Assembly: GCA_964547135.1 (NCBI GenBank)
Contig: CAZJMK010000001.1
Location: 1 to 64,000, forward strand
Source: JAJXSS01 sp964547135
Lineage (GTDB): Bacteria > Planctomycetota > Phycisphaerae > Phycisphaerales > Phycisphaeraceae
Length of the DNA stretch: 64,000 nt
Reading direction: 5' to 3'
A model generated the notes under the pieces. That model did no database searches and was not told the origin of the DNA. It saw only the letters and a program-made list of their open reading frames with translations. Position 1 is the stretch's first letter. Each line of letters starts with the position of its first letter. The position numbers and the translations under genes were made by a program. Positions 43,989 to 53,764 of this stretch are shown one piece after another.

Positions 43989-44903
43989 ATGAAAACCCAT
44001 GGGTTTGGCAATTTCAGGGAGTTGGGTGTATGCAGCACAAATCGTGCGCAGGCTAATTGGGCCAGGGGGAGCGGCTTTACGTTGGTGGAATTGCTGGTGG
44101 TGATCAGCATCATTGTGATTTTGATTGCGCTGCTTTTGCCGGCGTTGCGACAGGCGCGTGAGACCGCCCAGGCACTCAAATGCAAAACCAACCTGCGTCA
44201 GATCATGCTCGCGTCGTTGAATTATGCGGAGGACCGCAAGGGGTGGGTTTTTGTAATTGCAGAAAACCCGTCGATCAGCACTCGCGTGACCTTTGCCAGT
44301 GTATTGAGTGACCCGGACGTCAACGGGTTCGCACTCGGTGGCGGGGGTGATTACCTGGGCGAAATCGACAAGACGGCGCGCTGTCCGTCGGATTTTCCCA
44401 ATCTGTCGTCCAACGTCATCGCTCCGTACGATTGGGTTTATGGGGTGAACTTCGGCCCCTACACGCGACGATTCAATTACGCAGTTTCAGGCCCCGCAGG
44501 CATGACGGGGGTCAATGATCGTCATTTCAATCAAACCGGGCTGCCGTTTAATAATAATTATCCGACCATCCCCGACAGTTGGCGTTTTGTGAATCACTAC
44601 GAAAACTTCGGCAATCGAACGCACTACCGCCGGCTGCACGACATTGTTCCGCCCTCGTTCTGGATGGGGTTCATGGACAGTCGCCAGAACAGCAGCAATC
44701 GTCAGCGCTGGTATGTGCTGCGCAGCGGGGCGAGCAACAATCCGCTGATCGCCTTCCGTCACAGCGGCACGGCCAATGCCGCGATGTACGATGGTTCGGT
44801 GAACTCGTTGCAGCAGCAGGGCATGGTGGATCGCTCATACCGCACAGCCTGGAACCTCACCGCTCACTCCGGCTGGGAATTCATTACCTTACCGCTTCCT
44901 TAA
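43989..44903 (+). CDS. Pseudopilin-like protein with H-X9-DG motif
   Basis: About 304 residues. After a basic N terminus, GSGFTLVELLVVISIIVILIALLLPALRQARE (residues about 27-58) is a type IV prepilin signal: Gly before the cleavage site, Phe+1, Glu+5, then the hydrophobic helix. KCKTNLRQIMLASLNYAEDRKGW follows as in the planctomycete family. The C-terminal region carries FRHSGTANAAMYDGSVNSL, an exact H-X9-DG signature. Many planctomycete genomes hold dozens of these, often beside catabolic genes; their role is unproven, possibly envelope filaments or secretion. GGAGG precedes the ATG. A sulfatase follows after 17 bp. Confidence 0.85.
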   Translation: MKTHGFGNFRELGVCSTNRAQANWARGSGFTLVELLVVISIIVILIALLLPALRQARETAQALKCKTNLRQIMLASLNYAEDRKGWVFVIAENPSISTRVTFASVLSDPDVNGFALGGGGDYLGEIDKTARCPSDFPNLSSNVIAPYDWVYGVNFGPYTRRFNYAVSGPAGMTGVNDRHFNQTGLPFNNNYPTIPDSWRFVNHYENFGNRTHYRRLHDIVPPSFWMGFMDSRQNSSNRQRWYVLRSGASNNPLIAFRHSGTANAAMYDGSVNSLQQQGMVDRSYRTAWNLTAHSGWEFITLPLP

Positions 44904-44920
44904 AGTGAAATTGATGTGTT

Positions 44921-46279
44921 ATGTCCAAGCGCCCTCATTTGATTTATATTGTCGTGCATGATCTGGGGCGCACCCTGGGCTGTTACGACCGACCGATTGT
45001 TTCACCCAACCTGGACGCATTTGCCCGGCGGGGTGTGCTTTTTGACAACGCCTTTTGCACCGCAGCAGCTTGCAGTCCGTCGCGTGCCTGTGTCATGACC
45101 GGGCAGTATCCGCAGACCTCCGGCGGGCTGGGGCTGGCACACATGGGCTGGTCGCTGCGGCCCCAGGTGCGCACGATCGTCGATGAACTCAACGACGGCG
45201 GATACGAAACCGCACACTTCGGGTTGAACCATGAGCGTCACGCCCAACTGAATCGTTATCAGATCGACCGCGAAACCGACTGGGACCAGCAGAAGGTCAA
45301 GGCTGCGGTGGACCACGCGGTTGAATTTTTGCACCAGCGGGTCAATACCGAGCAGCCGTTTTACCTGAACCTGGGTACGCAGGAAGTGCGTTCGGTGTTA
45401 TGGAACAACCTGACCCCGCCTGAGGTCGAAGATAAATATGGTTACCCCGTGGAGCCGGACAAGGCGTATGTACCGCCGCATTTGCCGGATACTTACGAAG
45501 CCCGGTTGATGATGGCCAAGTTTGCCGCGTGCATTCATTACATGGATCAGCACATCGGTCGGTTGCTGGGCACGCTCGATCAACTGGGTTATTTTGAAAA
45601 CTCGGTCATCATGTACGCGACCGACCACGGCATATCAGCGGCTCGCGCCAAGGGAACGTTGTACGACCGGGGGACGGAGATTGCGATGATGATGCACCTG
45701 CCAGAGGGGTGCCGCAATGGTAGGCGGGTGCAGCAGATGGTGCCGAATATCGATATCGCACCGACGTTGCTGGAGGCGGCGGGCGTGGCGCTGCCGGCGC
45801 GGATGCAGGGACGCAGCTTTTGGCCGCTGCTGACGGGGAACGGTTACCAAGCACACACGCATTTGTACTCGGCACGCAATTTTCATGGCCAGAATGTGAC
45901 GCATCGCAAAGGGTTTGTTGATTTTTACGACCCGGTGCGAGCGGTGCGAACCGAGCGTTGGAAATATGTGCGCAATGTCACGCTGCGACCGCGGGAATGG
46001 ATGCCCGGCGACCCGTTGGAATGGTGGGAGCGCGGCGGTATCGACATGGCGGGAATGCTGCCCCCGGCCCGACCGATGGAAGAGTTATACGACCTTGCAT
46101 CAGACCCGGAGGAATGGCACAACCTTGCAGATGAACCGGCCCATGCGGATATCAAGGCGGAACTGAGCAGGCGGCTCACGCAATGGCAGATCGAAACGAA
46201 TGATCATGCCTTGCGCGGGGAGGTGCCGGTGCGGCCCGAAGCGCATGGTTGGGGCGACAATTGGCCGGTGCGTCAATAA
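44921..46279 (+). CDS. Sulfatase (formylglycine-dependent)
   Basis: 452 residues of the S1 family. AACSPSRACVMTGQYPQTSGG holds the C-x-P-S-R motif whose Cys51 is converted to formylglycine. IYIVVHDLGRTLGCYDRP is the N-terminal metal site, in the H-D variant rather than D-D. IMYATDHGISAARAKGTLYDRGTEI near residue 230 holds the second metal cluster and substrate contacts. There is no signal peptide, so it may be cytoplasmic or secreted by another route. It hydrolyses sulfate esters or sulfamates of sugars; the HD-x-GR type often includes N-sulfoglucosamine sulfohydrolase-like enzymes, which is a weak guess. It probably shares a transcript with the pseudopilin. Confidence 0.9.
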   Translation: MSKRPHLIYIVVHDLGRTLGCYDRPIVSPNLDAFARRGVLFDNAFCTAAACSPSRACVMTGQYPQTSGGLGLAHMGWSLRPQVRTIVDELNDGGYETAHFGLNHERHAQLNRYQIDRETDWDQQKVKAAVDHAVEFLHQRVNTEQPFYLNLGTQEVRSVLWNNLTPPEVEDKYGYPVEPDKAYVPPHLPDTYEARLMMAKFAACIHYMDQHIGRLLGTLDQLGYFENSVIMYATDHGISAARAKGTLYDRGTEIAMMMHLPEGCRNGRRVQQMVPNIDIAPTLLEAAGVALPARMQGRSFWPLLTGNGYQAHTHLYSARNFHGQNVTHRKGFVDFYDPVRAVRTERWKYVRNVTLRPREWMPGDPLEWWERGGIDMAGMLPPARPMEELYDLASDPEEWHNLADEPAHADIKAELSRRLTQWQIETNDHALRGEVPVRPEAHGWGDNWPVRQ

Positions 46280-46442
46280 TCTGTGCCGGGGGGTACAATC
46301 ATCAATCAGGTGTGCTTTGGCCCAAGGTCCGTGAGGTTGGACTTTGAGCTTTGGCATATTGACACGTCAGATGTTGATGGCGTGCATTGACGATGAGGCG
46401 ATGATGCTTTCTGAGTTTTCAGTCGGCGAACAAGGAGGAACG

Positions 46443-47477
46443 ATGTCGTACCGCGTGGCAATGATTGGTTGTGGCAATCGTGCGTTGGGGCATGTGCCGG
46501 GGTTGTTGGCTGAAGCGCGTTGCCGGGTGGTGGCACTGGTGGATGTGAACCCGGAGGCGGCGCAGAAAGTGCGTGATCAGGGCTTCAAGGACGCAGCGTA
46601 CTACAACGATCATCGGTTGATGCTGGAAAAGGAAAAGCCCGATGCGGTGGTGTTGTGTTTGTGGACGCCGTTGCACTTGCCGGTGTTTGCGGATTGCCTG
46701 GCTGCGGGGGTGAAGCTGGTGCTGTCGGAAAAACCGATGGCACCGACCTGGGGCGAAACCCGAAGAATGGCACAACTGGCGGAGCAATCGTCGTGTCACC
46801 TGCACTTTTGTCATCAGCGGCGTTTTGCCACCGGCAACCGTTTGGTTCGGCAGTGGATTTCAGAGGGACGCATCGGCAAGGTCGAACGCATGGACCTTTA
46901 TTCCCCACAGCATTTGCTGGATTGTGGCACGCACACGATCGATCAGGCGATGAGTTTTAATGCGGAATCGCCCTGCAAATGGGTGCTGGGCGCAGTGGAT
47001 GCGAGCAAGCTGGTGACCTATTTCAATGTGTCCGCGGAAGTGCAGGCGGTAGGCATGCTGGTTTTTCAGAACGGGGTGCGGGCGAGTTTGAACGTGGGCG
47101 GGCCGGATTTGGATATGGGCGGTGGCGTGCGTGTGGTCGGCAGTGAAGGGTTTATTGAAGTGTTATGGGAAGGCGTGATCAAACGGGCGGTGCGCTATGC
47201 CGAGCCGGGGTGGTCGCCGACCTTGCCGGAGAAGGAGACACACGCCCAGCAGATCACCCGTTACGTTCACCAGGCATTTGATGGACTGGAGCAGGGTCAC
47301 AAAGTGCAGCAGGAAGGCGAAGTCAGTTGGCACAAGGCGTTGCGAGCGGCTGAGGTGATTTTTGCGTTGTACGAATCGGTGCGACGCCATGCACGGGTGA
47401 CGCTGCCGCTGACGGAGGTGAGTGACAATCCGTTTTTGTCGATGCTGCAAAGTGGTGAATTGAAACCGCAGGGTTGA
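46443..47477 (+). CDS. Gfo/Idh/MocA-family oxidoreductase
   Basis: 344 residues. The N-terminal Rossmann domain has YRVAMIGCGNRALGHVPGLL (GxGxxG variant), VVALVDVNPEAAQKV, and VLSEKPMAPTWGETRRMAQL, the EKP motif near residue 100. LDCGTHTIDQAMSF near residue 170 supplies the usual D-x-x-x-H catalytic pair, and the C-terminal domain is the family's beta-sheet dimer face. It oxidises or reduces a sugar or sugar acid with NAD(P). AAGGAGGAACG precedes the ATG, which fixes the start. It lies between two sulfatases, so it likely handles the desulfated sugar. The 46280-46442 gap shows nothing clear. Confidence 0.9.
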   Translation: MSYRVAMIGCGNRALGHVPGLLAEARCRVVALVDVNPEAAQKVRDQGFKDAAYYNDHRLMLEKEKPDAVVLCLWTPLHLPVFADCLAAGVKLVLSEKPMAPTWGETRRMAQLAEQSSCHLHFCHQRRFATGNRLVRQWISEGRIGKVERMDLYSPQHLLDCGTHTIDQAMSFNAESPCKWVLGAVDASKLVTYFNVSAEVQAVGMLVFQNGVRASLNVGGPDLDMGGGVRVVGSEGFIEVLWEGVIKRAVRYAEPGWSPTLPEKETHAQQITRYVHQAFDGLEQGHKVQQEGEVSWHKALRAAEVIFALYESVRRHARVTLPLTEVSDNPFLSMLQSGELKPQG

Positions 47478-47620
47478 TGATGTGAAAGATTCAAACACTG
47501 CGGGTTGGCAGCCAGTGTAGTCAACGTGCGCCCATGCACCGGCAACGAGTTGCCAGTGGCACACGGCGAACATGTCACTTATCGAGTGTTTGTTGATCGT
47601 AGAAAGGTACACAGCGTCGA

Positions 47621-47722
47621 GTGCCTGTGGGCAGGGGCTTTGGGCTGCCTACAGTGAATGGGCTGTGTAACCTAAGCGTACCACAGGCACCCATGGGCCC
47701 CAGCCGAGGGCGGCTGGGCTAC
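47621..47722. repeat. GTGGGCAGGGGC / CCGAGGGCGGCTGGG repeat cluster
   Basis: GTGCCTGTGGGCAGGGGCTT leads to an inverted end ACCACAGGCACCCATGG (47621-47694), then CCCAGCCGAGGGCGGCTGGG (47697-47722), a hairpin. It is the third copy of the pair seen at 26962-27068 and 28811-29005, in changed order. It lies between two convergent genes. Confidence 0.75.
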
Positions 47723-47746
47723 ATGGCACTCGGAACCAAGTGTTGA

Positions 47747-49288
47747 TCAATCGGCGGTTGCACCTGCGGCGGGGGAGGTCGTGGCGGTGGCGGGCTGGTG
47801 GGGCGACCATTGCCCGGCTGCGCGGCGCCAAAGTTTTGTGGCGTCGTAGTCGGGGTTGAAGGAGGGCATGGGGGCCTGGGTGTCACGCAACCAGGTGTAC
47901 AGTTTGCCGTGCAATTCACGTAACTTTTCGGGTTCTCGTTCGGCCAGGTTGTTGCGTTCGCCGGGGTCGGTTTTGAGGTTGAAAAGTTCAAGGCGCCCCG
48001 ATGGGGTGTAGGTGCGATTGTTCTCCGCATCGCAGTAGTTGCCGTAAAAATCAATAAGTTTCCAATCGCCGGCGATGATCGAGGCACTGGGCACGGTGGC
48101 AAAACCGTCATCGTAAAGCGGCTGATAGAAATACAAGGCATCACGTGACAAGGTGGTTTGCTCGCCACGGAACAAGGGCATCAGGTTCACGCCGTCGAGG
48201 ATGTGTTTGGTGGGTGGAGCAGCTCCGCCGGCCGCAAGCAAGGTGGGGTAAAAATCGACGGCATGCACGGGTTCATCCGACGTTTGGCCGGAAGGAATCG
48301 TACCGGGCCAGGTGACAATCATGGGTACACGGACGCCGCCTTCGTAGGGGGTGCCTTTGCCAAGGCGCAGCGGGCCGTTGGAAAAAGTGGTGTGTATGCC
48401 GCCGTTGTCGGAGAGAAAGATGATCATGGTTCGCTGCAACTGGCCGGCGTCTTCGATGGCCTGCATCAGTCGCCCGATTTGCTGGTCCATGTGTTCGATC
48501 ATGGCCAGATACAGGGCGCTGTTGAGGGCACGCGGCTGAGCGGGATGGTTTTGGTCCAAATATTTTTGGACGATCGGCTGCGGGGCACGATACGGGCCGT
48601 GAACGGTGTGATAGGCCAAGTGAAGGTAGTAGGGTTTGTCGCGGGGTGTGCGAATGAAGGCGATGGCATCGTCGGTGGAATCGGTGACCCCCTTGTCGGG
48701 GGAACGGTTGCCGGAGATGCGATTGCGTTCATCGTAACGGGGACGGACATAGTCGTAGCCGTAGGCGTCGGCGTGGGGGTCAAAGAGCAGGTCGTAATGG
48801 CCATCGGTCCAGTTGTGCAGATGCCACTTGCCGATGTGGGCGGTGGTGTAGCCGTGCTGGCGCAGGGTTTTGGGAAGGGTGGGTGTGGTGCGTGGCAGGT
48901 TTTCGAGATACTCGGGTTCACGGAGGCGCATGTGGGGGTAGTGGTAGCCGCCGGTGACATGCCACATGCGATGGCGTGAGGTGTATTGGCCGGTGATGAG
49001 GCTGGCGCGGGTGGGTGTGCATTGGGGGGTGACGTAGGCACGGGTGAATTTCATGCCGTTGGCGGCCAGCCGGTCGAGGTTGGGCGTGGGGACCAGGGTG
49101 TTGCCGAAGGAGCCGATGCCCTGCCACCCCAGGTCGTCAGCGAGGATGAAAACCACATTGGGTTTTGGGTCGGCGGGGTTTGCGGTTGTCGTTGCAGGAG
49201 CGGCAACGGGGTTTTGTGTCAGGGCCGCCGGAGGTGAAGCGGACAGGGCGGCGATCAGCAGAGTTGGCAACAGCGGGGAATGGTTCAT
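47747..49288 (-). CDS. Secreted sulfatase (arylsulfatase-type)
   Basis: 513 residues. A signal peptide (LLPTLLIAALSASPPAALTQ) is followed by NVVFILADDLGWQGIGSFGN with the DD metal ligands near residue 51. TPQCTPTRASLITGQYTSRH gives catalytic Cys90 (C-T-P-T-R), HIGKWHLHNW near residue 137 has the conserved Lys/His pair, and IIFLSDNGGIHTTFSNGPLR near residue 300 the second metal site (DN). The C-terminal subdomain ends ELFNLKTDPGERNNLAEREP. This is the arylsulfatase A/B-like branch that acts in the periplasm or outside. It is divergent from the beta-helix gene with a 129-bp shared control region. Confidence 0.92.
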   Translation of the reverse strand: MNHSPLLPTLLIAALSASPPAALTQNPVAAPATTTANPADPKPNVVFILADDLGWQGIGSFGNTLVPTPNLDRLAANGMKFTRAYVTPQCTPTRASLITGQYTSRHRMWHVTGGYHYPHMRLREPEYLENLPRTTPTLPKTLRQHGYTTAHIGKWHLHNWTDGHYDLLFDPHADAYGYDYVRPRYDERNRISGNRSPDKGVTDSTDDAIAFIRTPRDKPYYLHLAYHTVHGPYRAPQPIVQKYLDQNHPAQPRALNSALYLAMIEHMDQQIGRLMQAIEDAGQLQRTMIIFLSDNGGIHTTFSNGPLRLGKGTPYEGGVRVPMIVTWPGTIPSGQTSDEPVHAVDFYPTLLAAGGAAPPTKHILDGVNLMPLFRGEQTTLSRDALYFYQPLYDDGFATVPSASIIAGDWKLIDFYGNYCDAENNRTYTPSGRLELFNLKTDPGERNNLAEREPEKLRELHGKLYTWLRDTQAPMPSFNPDYDATKLWRRAAGQWSPHQPATATTSPAAGATAD

Positions 49289-49417
49289 GGCATCACCTTA
49301 AAAAAAAAGAAAAACAAGATGCAATATCGGCGTTGTTGACTTCGTTAAGTTTATAGTTTAACATCCGTGTAAACATCGTCAATTTGCCGGTGAGGTCCGG
49401 CGCACAAGGAGCACCTC

Positions 49418-52400
49418 ATGACGCTTGTGAAACTGAGCAAGGCAAGTCTGCGACTGACTCTGGTTTTGATGATCGGCTGGCTGGGGTTGTACGGTAGTTC
49501 ATCGGCAGATGGTCAGCCGGGGGAACAGGTTTATCAGCAGTATCGGGCCGGGGTGTTGACTGAGGCGCAGCGTGAGGCAGTGTACAAACGTTATGCGGAC
49601 ATGCCGCGTGAATTGCTGGATGCGTGGATGGAGATCACGTTGCCGGCCGCCAACCCGCCGGCGGGCGTGCCGACGATTTTGGGGAATCAGAAACTGGCGC
49701 AACTGGGTTATGTCGATGTCACCGCGGCACCCTTTCATGCCGACAACACAGGGAAGACCGACACGACCAAATTGTTGCAGGATGCGCTTAATTTTGCCCG
49801 TGATTATCAGATGGCAGCGTTTCTGCCGGCGGGTGATTATCGCGTGTCGGACACGATTTTATTGAGTGTGTCGTGCCGAATGGGTGCGCGTCAGGGGACG
49901 TTTGGCGGGGGCGCAAAGAAGGCAGCCAATGATGGCGATGCTGATGGTGAAAGCGAACCTGCCCCGGCGGAACCGGGTGGCAACATCGGCATCAATTTTC
50001 AAGGGTTCAACGTGGTGGTGGGTTCGACGGCTGACCCCGAGCAACGGGCACGCATTGTTTTGGCGGCCAATTCGCCGGGGTTTGATAACGTCAAAGACCC
50101 CAAGTTTGTGGTTTGGTTGCGCAATGCACCGGGGCCGCAGAAGTCGGCACGTCAGGGCGGATCACTGCTCAAGGCGATGGTCGAAGCACCGACGATTCAT
50201 TACGACCAGATTTTCAGCGGCATCGACATCACGGTGGAACCGGGCAACCCTGGCGCGGTGGGGTTAAGGCATCGCGGGGCAGAGGGCTGCGCGATCATGG
50301 ACAGCACGATTGATGTGACGCATGGGTACGTCGGCATATGGGGTGTGCCGGCGTCGGGCGGCAGCACACATAAGGTGACGATCATCGGCGGCGACATCGG
50401 CATCGACATGCGCGGGTTTCCGAAATTGCAGTCGATCGGGGTGCAGCCTTCGCCGAGTTTTTCGCAGTTGAAGCTGATCAATCAGCGACGTTACGCGATG
50501 TGGGTGCGTTCACGTGGGGCGACCGTGATTGCGGGGGCGAGTTTTGTACGTGATACGCCCGGTGCGTTCATTCGTTTGGAGGCGCACTGGTTTGGTCAGC
50601 CTTATGACAGTTTGCTGACGGTGAGTGATTCAATGTTTGAGTTTGCGAGCATGTCGCCGGACAACGTGATTGTGGAGCGCATACCCACAGCCGGGTTCAA
50701 TGAGGGGCAGGGTTTTTATTTCAACAATGTGTTTGCCCGTAACGTTGCCCTGGCGGGGAAGACCGGCCCCAAGGGTGATGCGGTGGAGGCGGCGAACCCA
50801 GCCGACGATGCGCCGGAGCAAGCGGATCAGCAGGATGGAGATGCAGCGCCACAGGAAAAGGGCAATCAACAGGCGGGGGCTGCGGGTGGAGTGGCGGAGG
50901 AGCCGGCGGACCCGAAGTTTGCGTCGGTGGCGCCGGCAGGGCAAGGCTGGCACTGGTATCGGGAATTGGCGGTGGCCAATCGCAAACAGGCGGGGCATTC
51001 AGGTCGGCGGTATTTTCAAGGCATTTTCATCGACGGCAAACGCGCTGAGGGACGCAACGCGCATTTGTATATCGACGAACAAAAGAGCGTTGAACCCCCG
51101 GCTGACCTGTTATCAAAACATGGCTGGGGTGGTCATTTTCCGAGTTTTGAAACACCGGGTGCTGTGCCGGTGACGCAGTACCGGGACCGTGTGCAGAACG
51201 GGGACTGGGCCCCGGCGTTTCAGGCGGCCATCGACGCGCATGAAGTTGTGTTTGTGCCGCTGGGCGAGTATCCGGTCAGGCAGACGATTCGCCTGAAACC
51301 CAACACCAAATTGATTGGTGTAAGCCCGATTCGATCACAGATCAAGGGTATTGATGTCGCCAATCAGCGGTTCGTCGGCTGCGATGAAGGGCGCAAACCG
51401 CAACCGATCATCGCTACATCGGATGACCCCAAGGCGCAAACCGTGATTGCGTTTGTAGGGGTTTACATGCCGCAGTCGGTGGTGCAGCACGGCATCACGC
51501 CGGTGGGTTGCTATCCGCTGCTGTGGCGCAGTGGTTCGGGCAGCATGGTGCGCATGGGCTTTTTTGGCAAGCACTGGGGGGCAGGCTGGCGGTTTGAAAC
51601 GGCGGTGGCCAGTGACAAGCGTGGTTTTGGATTACGCGGGTTTGAGGTGCCGTTCACCGATCAACGCAGCGGGGTGACGATCAGTTCCGACACCACGTTC
51701 GCCAAGCAATTGTTGCTGGAAGACATCAACAATAAACAGCGGCTGATGACCAAATTCAATCGCGAAGCAGGTGCGCAGGTGAAGTTGTCGGCTGCGAGCG
51801 GTTTTGATTTGAAAAGCCTGGAGTTGAGTAATGCGACCTTTGAGCCGGGCATCAGGTTCGGTATTGATATCGAAGGCAAGGCGGTCGATGGCAGCACGCA
51901 GAAAATGACGGTTGACATCGGCGGACAGGGCGCAATGCCGCGTGAACGGTTGCTGCCTGTGAATGTGAATTGGGGCAACATGGCAACGGTGACGATCAGT
52001 GCCCCGCAGCCGTTTGGTGTTGGTACCATTGTTACGGGTAAGGGTGCCATCGACATTGCGAAGTTGCCGGCGACGAAAAAACTGGGCCTCGATCGGCGGA
52101 TTAAAACCTACGGTTTTGAGCATTACCCCTACCCGTCATTTACGCATCCGCTGGTGCTGATCACCGGCAATGGTGGAGGGCGATGGTACAACTTCTGGTA
52201 CCACGGCGACATATGGGGCCGACCTGATTATCACGCGGTGGAAGTACGTAACACCCGCCAACCGCTGACCTTTTACAACTGGCATTTGCAGCACGTGACC
52301 AGCGACAATCAGGCAGCGTTCATCGACGCTCACGATGTCACGGTGTATGGCATCAAGCACGAACACAACACCTGCTTTTTGGAAGTACACGACAGCGATC

Positions 52401-52699
52401 GCATCCGCATTTTCGGGTCCGGCGGATTGTCCAACGCACGCACAGGCAGCGCCCACTTCAAGTTTTTCAACACCCCCAATTTCATGGTGGCGGCATTGTC
52501 GGATCAGGTTTCCACCGTACGCAGTGAAAAGCAGTTGCACAAACCCGACAACCCGCTGGTGAACAACTCGGCCACGAACTACAACGGCTTGTGGGACGTG
52601 CAGGGCGAGCAGAAATTTGCAGATGAAATGAATGGTGACAAGGACGTGATTCGCCCGGTGCTCTGGCGGCGCGGTCAACCCAATCAGTTCAAAGAATAA
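49418..52699 (+). CDS. Large secreted parallel beta-helix (pectate-lyase-3-like) protein
   Basis: 1093 residues. A signal peptide (RLTLVLMIGWLGLYGSSSADG) precedes two pectate-lyase-3-type openings: NTGKTDTTKLLQDALNFARDYQMAAFLPAGDYRVSDTILL near residue 110 and DWAPAFQAAIDAHEVVFVPLGEYPVRQTIRLKPNTKLIG near residue 595. Each is followed by long right-handed helix repeats. An acidic low-complexity linker (GDAVEAANPADDAPEQADQQ) at about 450-490 sits within the first half. No single catalytic motif is evident. Such proteins are polysaccharide lyases, epimerases or binding factors. AAGGAG precedes the ATG. It is divergent from a secreted sulfatase and followed by more sulfatases, so a role on a sulfated glycan is inferred. 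Confidence 0.8.
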   Translation: MTLVKLSKASLRLTLVLMIGWLGLYGSSSADGQPGEQVYQQYRAGVLTEAQREAVYKRYADMPRELLDAWMEITLPAANPPAGVPTILGNQKLAQLGYVDVTAAPFHADNTGKTDTTKLLQDALNFARDYQMAAFLPAGDYRVSDTILLSVSCRMGARQGTFGGGAKKAANDGDADGESEPAPAEPGGNIGINFQGFNVVVGSTADPEQRARIVLAANSPGFDNVKDPKFVVWLRNAPGPQKSARQGGSLLKAMVEAPTIHYDQIFSGIDITVEPGNPGAVGLRHRGAEGCAIMDSTIDVTHGYVGIWGVPASGGSTHKVTIIGGDIGIDMRGFPKLQSIGVQPSPSFSQLKLINQRRYAMWVRSRGATVIAGASFVRDTPGAFIRLEAHWFGQPYDSLLTVSDSMFEFASMSPDNVIVERIPTAGFNEGQGFYFNNVFARNVALAGKTGPKGDAVEAANPADDAPEQADQQDGDAAPQEKGNQQAGAAGGVAEEPADPKFASVAPAGQGWHWYRELAVANRKQAGHSGRRYFQGIFIDGKRAEGRNAHLYIDEQKSVEPPADLLSKHGWGGHFPSFETPGAVPVTQYRDRVQNGDWAPAFQAAIDAHEVVFVPLGEYPVRQTIRLKPNTKLIGVSPIRSQIKGIDVANQRFVGCDEGRKPQPIIATSDDPKAQTVIAFVGVYMPQSVVQHGITPVGCYPLLWRSGSGSMVRMGFFGKHWGAGWRFETAVASDKRGFGLRGFEVPFTDQRSGVTISSDTTFAKQLLLEDINNKQRLMTKFNREAGAQVKLSAASGFDLKSLELSNATFEPGIRFGIDIEGKAVDGSTQKMTVDIGGQGAMPRERLLPVNVNWGNMATVTISAPQPFGVGTIVTGKGAIDIAKLPATKKLGLDRRIKTYGFEHYPYPSFTHPLVLITGNGGGRWYNFWYHGDIWGRPDYHAVEVRNTRQPLTFYNWHLQHVTSDNQAAFIDAHDVTVYGIKHEHNTCFLEVHDSDRIRIFGSGGLSNARTGSAHFKFFNTPNFMVAALSDQVSTVRSEKQLHKPDNPLVNNSATNYNGLWDVQGEQKFADEMNGDKDVIRPVLWRRGQPNQFKE

Positions 52700-52761
52700 A
52701 GCAATCGACGGATGACATCATCGCCAATGCGTTTTGAATGATTTTTCATGGAGTGTTTTTC

Positions 52762-53520
52762 ATGATCAATCGGCGTGAGTTTTTGCGTAACAGTCTGGCT
52801 GCTTCGGCGCTGCTGGCGTCACCGGCATTGTTTCCCCGTTTGGTTCGTGGGCAAGGGCCGACGGTTGACAAACGCCCCAATATCGTGTGGTTGGTGGCCG
52901 ATGACATGTCGCCGACGTTGGGTTGATATGGCGATGAGGTGGCCGACACGCCGAATTTGGACAAGCTGGCGGCGGAGGGGGCGCGCTATACGAATTGTTT
53001 CAACCACGCGCCGGTTTGCTCGGCCAGTCGATCGGGCATCATCACCGGCATGTACCCGACCAGTTACGGAGGCATGCATCATCGTTCGCAGCTGGCGCAG
53101 CCGATGCCGACGTTCACAGCGCAGTTGCGCAAGGCGGGTTATTACGTGAGCTGGGGCGGTGTGCCGGGGTTGTTCACCGGTAAAACCGACTTCAATTTTG
53201 CACCGGAAAAGGGCTGGTGCGATGAACGGGTGAATTGGATGACGCAGGCGCCCAAACAGCCGTTTTTTGCTTATGCCACGTTGTTTGACACGCATGAATC
53301 ACAACTGGGCGGAGGGGGTCCGCAACGACTGATTAAAAATGTGAAGGTTCCGCCGATTTACCCGGACACGCAACCGTTTCGTACCGCGATGGCCCGCTAT
53401 TACGAGCAGGTGGAATCGGTGGATAAAAAAGTGGGCATGTTGGTGGAGGGGTTGCGTCAGCAGGGTTTGCTGGACAACACGGTCATCATGTTTTACGCCG
53501 ACAACGGCTGGTGCCCATGA
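52762..53520 (+). pseudogene. Sulfatase N-terminal part with TGA at a cysteine codon
   Basis: A Tat-like leader (MINRREFLRNSLAASALLAS) is followed by RPNIVWLVADDMSPTLG, then TGA (52924-52926), then in the same frame YGDEVADTPNLDKLAAEGARY. Relatives read LGCYGD, so TGA replaces Cys at codon 55. The catalytic motif downstream is intact (APVCSASRSGIITGMYP, C86). The frame ends at VIMFYADNGWCP, just where the second metal cluster begins, so the C-terminal third is missing. A nonsense mutation in an already truncated gene is more likely than selenocysteine. GGAG lies 8 bases before the ATG. Confidence 0.75.
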
Positions 53521-53747
53521 AAAAGAAGGAGCGCAAACAGAACGCCAACCCGAATCAGAGTGATAACAAGGAAAACGAACCGGCGGAAAACCCGGCGACC
53601 CATGATCAGGCGCAAACGCAGGCCGATGCCGCCGGCGATACCCCGACTGAAGCGCAAAACGCAACGCCGCCCGGCAAAAACAACAAAACCAAAGGCAAAA
53701 ACAAGAACAAAGCCAAGGGTGACAAGGAACCGTCAACTGACAATTAA
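53517..53747 (+). CDS. Lys/Asn/Pro-rich disordered polypeptide, doubtful
   Basis: 76 codons beginning ATGA on the stop of the sulfatase remnant: MKKKERKQNANPNQSDNKEN, then glutamine- and proline-rich sequence, ending KGKNKNKAKGDKEPSTDN. It is wholly low-complexity, with no folded core or signal. It may be the frameshifted continuation of the sulfatase, since some sulfatases carry a charged insert after DNGW, or a true coupled small ORF. Composition alone cannot separate these. Confidence 0.3.
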   Translation: MKKKERKQNANPNQSDNKENEPAENPATHDQAQTQADAAGDTPTEAQNATPPGKNNKTKGKNKNKAKGDKEPSTDN

Positions 53748-53764
53748 CCTGGCGCAGTACCCTC

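Noticed and set aside
52924..52965. Selenocysteine insertion at the sulfatase TGA
   Set aside because: The downstream stem is weak, the residue is not catalytic, and the same gene is truncated at its 3' end. Nonsense decay is simpler; kept only as a testable alternative.
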